Notes under the pieces: generated by a model
The model's input: the letters and a program-made list of their open reading frames with translations, nothing else
Database searches by the model: none
What the model was told of the DNA's origin: nothing
Shown: positions 59,756 to 64,000 of the stretch, piece after piece
How the letters are laid out: every line of letters begins with the position of its first letter
Numbering within the stretch: position 1 is the first letter of the stretch
From: Alphaproteobacteria bacterium
Lineage (GTDB): Bacteria; Pseudomonadota; Alphaproteobacteria; Geminicoccales; Geminicoccaceae
Length of the DNA: 64,000 nucleotides
NCBI GenBank assembly: GCA_027045875.1
Contig: JALUAG010000027.1
Span: 1-64,000, forward strand
Direction of reading: 5' to 3'
Translations under genes and position numbers: made by a program

Positions 59756-61093
59756 TCAGGCGGGAACGAAGCCGCCGCCGAGCGCACGGCCGCGGCCGCG
59801 GGTGTCGACCACCAGAGGCGCATGCTCGCGCAGCAGCCGGTAGTCGACGGCATCGTGGTCGGTGACGATCAGCACCGCATCGAACCCCGCGAGATTTCCC
59901 GGAGTCAGGGGGACCGAGGCGGTACCGGCGAGGGGCGCGTGCGCGCGGGTCTTCGGGATCACCGGCACATGGGGATCGTGATAGGCGACCTCCGCCCCGC
60001 GCTCGCGGAGCCGCTCCCAGATGGCGAAGGCCGGGCTTTCCCGCGTATCGTCGACGTTCTTCTTGTAGGCCACGCCCAGGAGCAGGATGCGGGCGCCGTT
60101 GAGGCCCTTGCGGAAGCGCCGGTCGAGCGCTTCGGCGAGGCGCGCCACCACATATGCCGGCATCATCCGGTTGACCTCGCCGGCGAGCTCGATGAACCGG
60201 GTGGCCACGCCGAACTCCCGCGCCCGCCAGGTGAGATAGAAGGGGTCGATGGGGATGCAGTGGCCGCCGAGCCCGGGGCCGGGCCAGAAGGGCATGTAGC
60301 CGAAGGGCTTGGTGGACGCCGCCTCGATCACCTCGAAGATGTCGATGCCCATGCGCTGGAACACGAGCTTGAGCTCGTTGACCAGCGCGATGTTCACCGC
60401 CCGGAAGATGTTCTCGGTGAGCTTGGCCGCCTCCGCCACCTCGGGCGAGGAGACCGGCACCACCTGGTCGACGAAGCGGGCGTAGAAGGCGCAGGCCAGA
60501 TCGCGCGCCCGATCGCCGTCGCCGCCCACCAGTCTCGGGATGCGGGAGGTGGAGAAATCGACATTGCCGGGATCCTCCCGCTCGGGGCTGTAGGCGAGGA
60601 AGAAATCCTCCCCCGACCGCAGCCCCGTGCCTTCCAGGATCGGCCGCAGGATCTCCCGGGTGGTGCCGGGATACGTCGTCGATTCGAGGATCACGAGCTG
60701 CCCGCGCCGCAGGCGCTTGGCGATCTGCCGGGCCGTGCCCTCGACGAAGGACAGGTCCGGCTCGCGGTGGCGCCCGAGCGGCGTGGGCACGCAGATGGCG
60801 ATCACCTCGGCCTCGACGAGGCGGTCGAAATCCGCCGTCGCCGCGAAGCGGCCCGAGGCCCGCACCCGCGCCACCGCCGCCGCGGGAACGTGCCCGAGAT
60901 AGCTCTCGCCGGCCTCGAGCCGGGCCACCTTGTCGGGATCGGTGTCGAACCCGAGCACGGCATAGCCGGCCTCCGCCGCCGCCAGCGCCAGCGGCAGACC
61001 CACGTAGCCGAGGCCGACGACGCCGATGCGGGCGCTGCGATCGGAAAGGCGCCCTTCGAGCCCTGCCGGATCCGCCCCCTTCTCCTCCGCCAT
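59756..61093 (-). CDS. UDP-N-acetyl-hexosamine 6-dehydrogenase (WbpA/TviB type)
   Basis: 445 residues. GxGxxG NAD site VGVVGLGYVGLPLALAAAEA (here IGVVGLGYVGLPLALAAAEA); the catalytic Cys in GPGLGGHCIPIDP; GVAYKKNVDDTRESPA in the C-terminal domain. It oxidises UDP-GlcNAc or UDP-ManNAc to the uronic acid for capsule or O-antigen. It diverges from a CapA-like gene, so both may belong to one surface-polymer function. Other sugar genes (wbpB, D, E) are absent. Confidence 0.92.
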   Translation of the reverse strand: MAEEKGADPAGLEGRLSDRSARIGVVGLGYVGLPLALAAAEAGYAVLGFDTDPDKVARLEAGESYLGHVPAAAVARVRASGRFAATADFDRLVEAEVIAICVPTPLGRHREPDLSFVEGTARQIAKRLRRGQLVILESTTYPGTTREILRPILEGTGLRSGEDFFLAYSPEREDPGNVDFSTSRIPRLVGGDGDRARDLACAFYARFVDQVVPVSSPEVAEAAKLTENIFRAVNIALVNELKLVFQRMGIDIFEVIEAASTKPFGYMPFWPGPGLGGHCIPIDPFYLTWRAREFGVATRFIELAGEVNRMMPAYVVARLAEALDRRFRKGLNGARILLLGVAYKKNVDDTRESPAFAIWERLRERGAEVAYHDPHVPVIPKTRAHAPLAGTASVPLTPGNLAGFDAVLIVTDHDAVDYRLLREHAPLVVDTRGRGRALGGGFVPA

Positions 61094-61285
61094 CCTCCTC
61101 CTCCCGTCGCCGCGCGTCCGCTCCTTCCGCTCCCCTCCTCCCCTATCGCATCCCCCGCCCTCGGTGTAGACGGGCGGGAGCAGCGCCGCGCCGGCACCCC
61201 TTCACTTCGCCCACGGCCACCCGACATGACGCTGTGTCGCCGCGATTTCCCGGCCGCCGCCGTCGGCATCCTTTCGGGTGACGCC

Positions 61286-62428
61286 ATGAGCGAGCCGCAG
61301 ACGCCGCCCGCCCATCCGCCGGAAGAGGGGACCATCCTCACCCTCTGTCTCACCGGCGACGTCATGACCGGACGGGGAATCGACCAGATCCTGCCCCGTC
61401 CCGCGGACCCGCGGATCTTCGAGCCCTACGCGCGCTCGGCGCTGGACTACCTGCGTCTGGCCGAACGGAAGCACGGTCCCATCCCGCGGCCGGCGGACTT
61501 CGCCTACGTCTGGGGCGCCGCCCGCGAGCGGCTCGCGCGCGAGGCGCCGGATCTCCGCATCGTCAATCTGGAGACCGCGATCACCGCCGACGGCAGGCCC
61601 GAGCCCAAGGGCATCAACTACCGCATGCATCCGGCCAACATCGGCGTGCTCACGGCCTTCTCCATCGACTGCTGCACCCTCGCCAACAACCATCTCCTGG
61701 ACTGGGGCGAAGAGGGGCTGATCGATACCCTCGAGACCCTGGACCGGGCGGGCATCCGCCATGCCGGCGCGGGGCGCGACGCGGAGGAGGCGACGGCGCC
61801 GGCGATCCTCGAGGTCCCGGGCAGGGGGCGGGTCCTGGTCTTCGCCTTCGCCCTTCCCTCGAGCGGCGTGCCGCCCGGCTGGGCGGCGGGGCCGGGCCGC
61901 CCGGGCGTCGCCCTTCTCGACGAACCCTCGCCCGGAAATCTCGCGCGGATCGCCACCTTGGTGGCGCGCTTCCGCCGTCCCGGCGACCTTCTCCTGGCCT
62001 CCCTCCACTGGGGCGGCAACTGGGGCTACGAAGTGACGGAGCGGGAACGCGCCTTCGCCCACGGCCTGATCGCGGAGGCGGGTTTCGACGGGGTCCACGG
62101 TCATTCCAGCCACCACGCCAGGGGCGTCGAGATCTTCGAAGATCGCCCGATCCTCTACGGCTGCGGGGATTTCCTGAACGACTACGAGGGGATCGAGGGC
62201 TACGAGGCGTTCCGCGACGATCTCGCGGTGGCCTGGCTCGCCCGCTTCGACGGCGACCGGCGGCTCCGATCCCTCCGCCTCCTCCCCTTCCGCATCCGCA
62301 ACTTCCGCCTCGATCGCGCCCCGCCCGAGGACCTCGCCTGGCTGCAGCGCACCCTCGATCGCGAGAGCCGCCGCTTCGGCACCCGGGTGGTGGCCGGCGG
62401 GGAGGGAGAGCTCCTGGTGCGGCGCTGA
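61286..62428 (+). CDS. CapA-family poly-gamma-glutamate/capsule protein
   Basis: 380 residues from ATG 61286; ATG 61226 in frame would add 20 residues, both with weak ribosome sites. It opens LTLCLTGDVMTGRGIDQILP, has VNLETAITADGRPEPKGINY, FSIDCCTLANNHLLDWG and a metallophosphatase-like LHWGGNWGYEV plus GVHGHSSHHARGVEIF, all CapA (PGA_cap) hallmarks. No transmembrane segment is clear. CapA aids export of poly-gamma-glutamate or a capsule in other bacteria; it may act here with the neighbouring UDP-HexNAc dehydrogenase. Confidence 0.88.
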   Translation: MSEPQTPPAHPPEEGTILTLCLTGDVMTGRGIDQILPRPADPRIFEPYARSALDYLRLAERKHGPIPRPADFAYVWGAARERLAREAPDLRIVNLETAITADGRPEPKGINYRMHPANIGVLTAFSIDCCTLANNHLLDWGEEGLIDTLETLDRAGIRHAGAGRDAEEATAPAILEVPGRGRVLVFAFALPSSGVPPGWAAGPGRPGVALLDEPSPGNLARIATLVARFRRPGDLLLASLHWGGNWGYEVTERERAFAHGLIAEAGFDGVHGHSSHHARGVEIFEDRPILYGCGDFLNDYEGIEGYEAFRDDLAVAWLARFDGDRRLRSLRLLPFRIRNFRLDRAPPEDLAWLQRTLDRESRRFGTRVVAGGEGELLVRR

Positions 62429-62503
62429 ACCCGCCACGGCTTGCCGGAACGGCGCTTCTCTCCGAACATCCCCGCGGGCGGCGGAGATCGGGAGAGGTCG
62501 GGC

Positions 62504-62950
62504 ATGAAGGCGCTGGTGCAGCGGGTCGAGGCGGCGGCGGTCGAGACCGGGGGGCGGATCGTCGGCCGGATCGGCCGGGGCCTTCTGGTGTTCCTCTGCG
62601 CCGAGCCCGGGGACGGGGCCGGCGAGGTCGCGAAGCTCGCCCGCAAGATCGCGCGCCTGCGGATCTTCGAGGATGCGCAGGGCAAGATGAACCTGGCGCT
62701 CGCGGAAGTGGGCGGCGCCGTGCTGGTGGTGAGCCAGTTCACCCTCGCCGCCGACATCCGCCGCGGCAACCGCCCGAGCTTCGCGGGAGCGGCGCCGGCG
62801 GAGCTCGGCGAGCGGCTCTACCGGGAATTCTGCGCCGCCCTGCGCGCCGAGGATCTCCCCGTCGAGACCGGGGTCTTCGGTGCGCGGATGAAGGTGCGCC
62901 TGATCAACGACGGCCCGGTCACCATCTGGATGGACAGCGCCCGTCTCTGA
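62504..62950 (+). CDS. dtd: D-aminoacyl-tRNA deacylase
   Basis: 148 residues from ATG 62504. It has the family start KALVQRVEAAAVETGGRIVG, the SQFTLAADIRRGNRPSF active-site loop with the conserved SQFTL, and a C-terminal NDGPVTIWMDS near the usual GPVTxxx. It removes D-amino acids mischarged on tRNA (and glycine from tRNA-Ala). A GGGAGAGG-like site is upstream. DUF1330 follows 19 bases on. Confidence 0.93.
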   Translation: MKALVQRVEAAAVETGGRIVGRIGRGLLVFLCAEPGDGAGEVAKLARKIARLRIFEDAQGKMNLALAEVGGAVLVVSQFTLAADIRRGNRPSFAGAAPAELGERLYREFCAALRAEDLPVETGVFGARMKVRLINDGPVTIWMDSARL

Positions 62951-62969
62951 TCCGCGAAAGGAGCCTCCC

Positions 62970-63269
62970 GTGCCCGCCTACGTGATCGCCGAAGTCGACA
63001 TCCACGATCCCGAGACCTACGCCCGCTACCGGGCCCGCACCCCCGAGCTGGTGGCCCGCCACGGCGGCCGCTTCCTCGTGCGCGGCGGGGCGGCCGAGCT
63101 CCTCGAGGGCGAGGTGCCACCGCGGCGGGTGGTGGTGATCGCCTTCGACGACATGGAAGCCGCACGCCGCTTCTATCATTCTCCCGAATACCGGGAGATC
63201 GCCGCCCTCAGGCAGGAGGCCGCCCGCACCCGCATGATCCTGGTGGAAGGGGTGGCGGAAGAGAGCTGA
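62970..63269 (+). CDS. DUF1330 protein
   Basis: 99 residues from a GTG start with AAAGGAG upstream. The dimeric alpha-beta barrel signature is YVIAEVDIHDPETYARYRAR, then VVVIAFDDMEAARRFYHSPEY. The family has no established function. It is close behind dtd and just before the convergent cyclo-ligase. Confidence 0.92.
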   Translation: MPAYVIAEVDIHDPETYARYRARTPELVARHGGRFLVRGGAAELLEGEVPPRRVVVIAFDDMEAARRFYHSPEYREIAALRQEAARTRMILVEGVAEES

Positions 63270-63274
63270 GCCCC

Positions 63275-63958
63275 TCACCCTTCCGGCGGGGTCCCTTCGT
63301 TCGGGGGCAACCCCGTCCGGACGGGGTCGACATCCTCGCCGCAGCAGGGCGGCGAAGCACGGCGAACCGGCTCGTCCTCCGCCGGGAAACGTTCGACGCC
63401 CTCCTCGGTGACCACCAGATCGAGGCGCCGGTCGTGCCGCTCGGGGCGGATGGTCGCGAGCCGCGAGAAACCGTAGCCGACGCCGATGAGGAGCGGGCGC
63501 GGGCGCAGCACCGCGAGGGTGTGGTCGTAGTAGCCGCCGCCGTAGCCCAGCCGGTAGCCGGCGGCATCGAACCCCACGAGCGGCAGCAGCACCGTGCGCG
63601 GCGACAGGGGATCGCGCACGGCGGGGATCGGGATCTTCCACACCCCCTCCGCCATCGCGGCGCCCGGTTCCCAGCGCCAGAACTCCATGGGCGCGGCCCG
63701 GGCGACGATCACCGGCAGGGCGAGGACCGTGCCGGCGGCGGCGAGACGGTCGGCGAATCCTCGCAGATCCACCTCTCCCCGGATCGGCCAGTAGAAGGCC
63801 ACCGGCGGTGAGAGGGCGGGACGGAGATCCTCGAGATGCGCGAGGATGCGGGCGGTGGCCCGCCGCCGCTCCTCCTCCCCGAGCGCCTGCCGTCGGGCCA
63901 GCAGTTCGGCCCGCATCCGGCGCCGCCAGGCCGCCGCCTCCGCCCGCTCCCCGGCCAT
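63275..63958 (-). CDS. 5-formyltetrahydrofolate cyclo-ligase
   Basis: 227 residues. The nucleotide/folate site GYGGGYYDHTLAVLRPRPLL is present, with FYWPIRGEVDL, VPLVGFDAAGYRLGYGG region and PERHDRRLDLVVTEEGVERF. It converts 5-formyl-THF to 5,10-methenyl-THF with ATP. The C-terminus extends about 20 residues beyond the usual end with a Cys pair. The promoter and upstream gene lie at the window edge. Confidence 0.9.
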   Translation of the reverse strand: MAGERAEAAAWRRRMRAELLARRQALGEEERRRATARILAHLEDLRPALSPPVAFYWPIRGEVDLRGFADRLAAAGTVLALPVIVARAAPMEFWRWEPGAAMAEGVWKIPIPAVRDPLSPRTVLLPLVGFDAAGYRLGYGGGYYDHTLAVLRPRPLLIGVGYGFSRLATIRPERHDRRLDLVVTEEGVERFPAEDEPVRRASPPCCGEDVDPVRTGLPPNEGTPPEG

Positions 63959-64000
63959 CCTCCACCCTCCTTCAGGTCACCACGTCCGGCGCCCGCCTCC

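Noticed and set aside
58574-62428. Open plus-strand frame of 1284 codons
   Set aside because: Its first 2.6 kb is antisense to the enoyl-CoA hydratase and UDP-HexNAc dehydrogenase genes and shows no family likeness; only the end, from 61286, is a real CapA gene. High GC makes long antisense frames common.

Overview
The window is uniformly GC-rich (about 70% by eye), densely packed DNA from one chromosome. No tRNA, rRNA, CRISPR array, transposase or phage gene is visible. The gene set points to an alphaproteobacterium of Rhodospirillales/Geminicoccales type: an HfaA/HfaB/HfaD-like adhesin anchor locus, a fused CysN-CysC next to CysD, an Irr-type (ICE) palindrome, a possible CtrA half-site, a long RibA and a tripartite tricarboxylate transporter. 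The genus cannot be named from this sequence alone.

Layout. 1-2 kb: the end of a gene with six QMVGAG hexapeptide repeats, then a class III cyclase with TPRs. 2.1-4 kb: a decayed PQQ locus, with pqqE frameshifted and pqqD joined in frame to the remains of a LysR regulator; pqqA, pqqB and pqqC are absent. 4.1-9.7 kb: a DsbA-like oxidoreductase with a DUF411 protein, RibA, an O-methyltransferase, a metallophosphoesterase and a HAD phosphatase. 9.7-14.6 kb: a sugar or polyol locus (class II aldolase diverging from an FGGY kinase, a glycerol-1-phosphate-dehydrogenase-like enzyme and a SorC regulator) with a clear palindrome between the divergent units. 14.6-20.9 kb: sulfate activation (CysD, CysNC), a nuclease, a DUF882 protein, a diguanylate cyclase and a small periplasmic molybdopterin-fold protein.

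21-32 kb is the surface region: an hfaABD-like operon, an AlgD-like GDP-mannose dehydrogenase with a glycosyltransferase, a chemoreceptor, ureidoglycolate lyase and an AlgG-like C5-epimerase. 32-40 kb on the minus strand is a chain of eight tightly spaced, mostly overlapping genes running from ada through two methyltransferases, a CoA-transferase and a citryl-CoA-lyase-like protein to tctC-tctB-tctA. It reads as tricarboxylate import, CoA activation and cleavage. 40-46 kb: TrxC, pterin carbinolamine dehydratase, and an uncharacterised set of P-loop NTPase, one-chain ABC exporter, alpha/beta hydrolase and lipoprotein.

46-57.5 kb: peroxiredoxin with an Irr-like box, a PfkB kinase, a methyltransferase, a seven-haem cytochrome c fused to a cytochrome b membrane domain, FolB, a glycosyltransferase, a PrpB-like/PrpD-like pair, a shrunken periplasmic binding protein, dodecin, and a three-gene membrane/sulfotransferase set whose middle member has the topology of the EMC3/DUF106 branch of the Oxa1 superfamily. 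57.6-64 kb: CoA-transferase with enoyl-CoA hydratase, a UDP-HexNAc dehydrogenase diverging from a CapA-like protein, Dtd, a DUF1330 protein and 5-formyl-THF cyclo-ligase.

The best candidates for undescribed biology are the 21-24 kb adhesin system with its five-repeat secreted protein, the 41-45.5 kb NTPase/ABC set and the 55.4-57.5 kb sulfotransferase/EMC3-like set.
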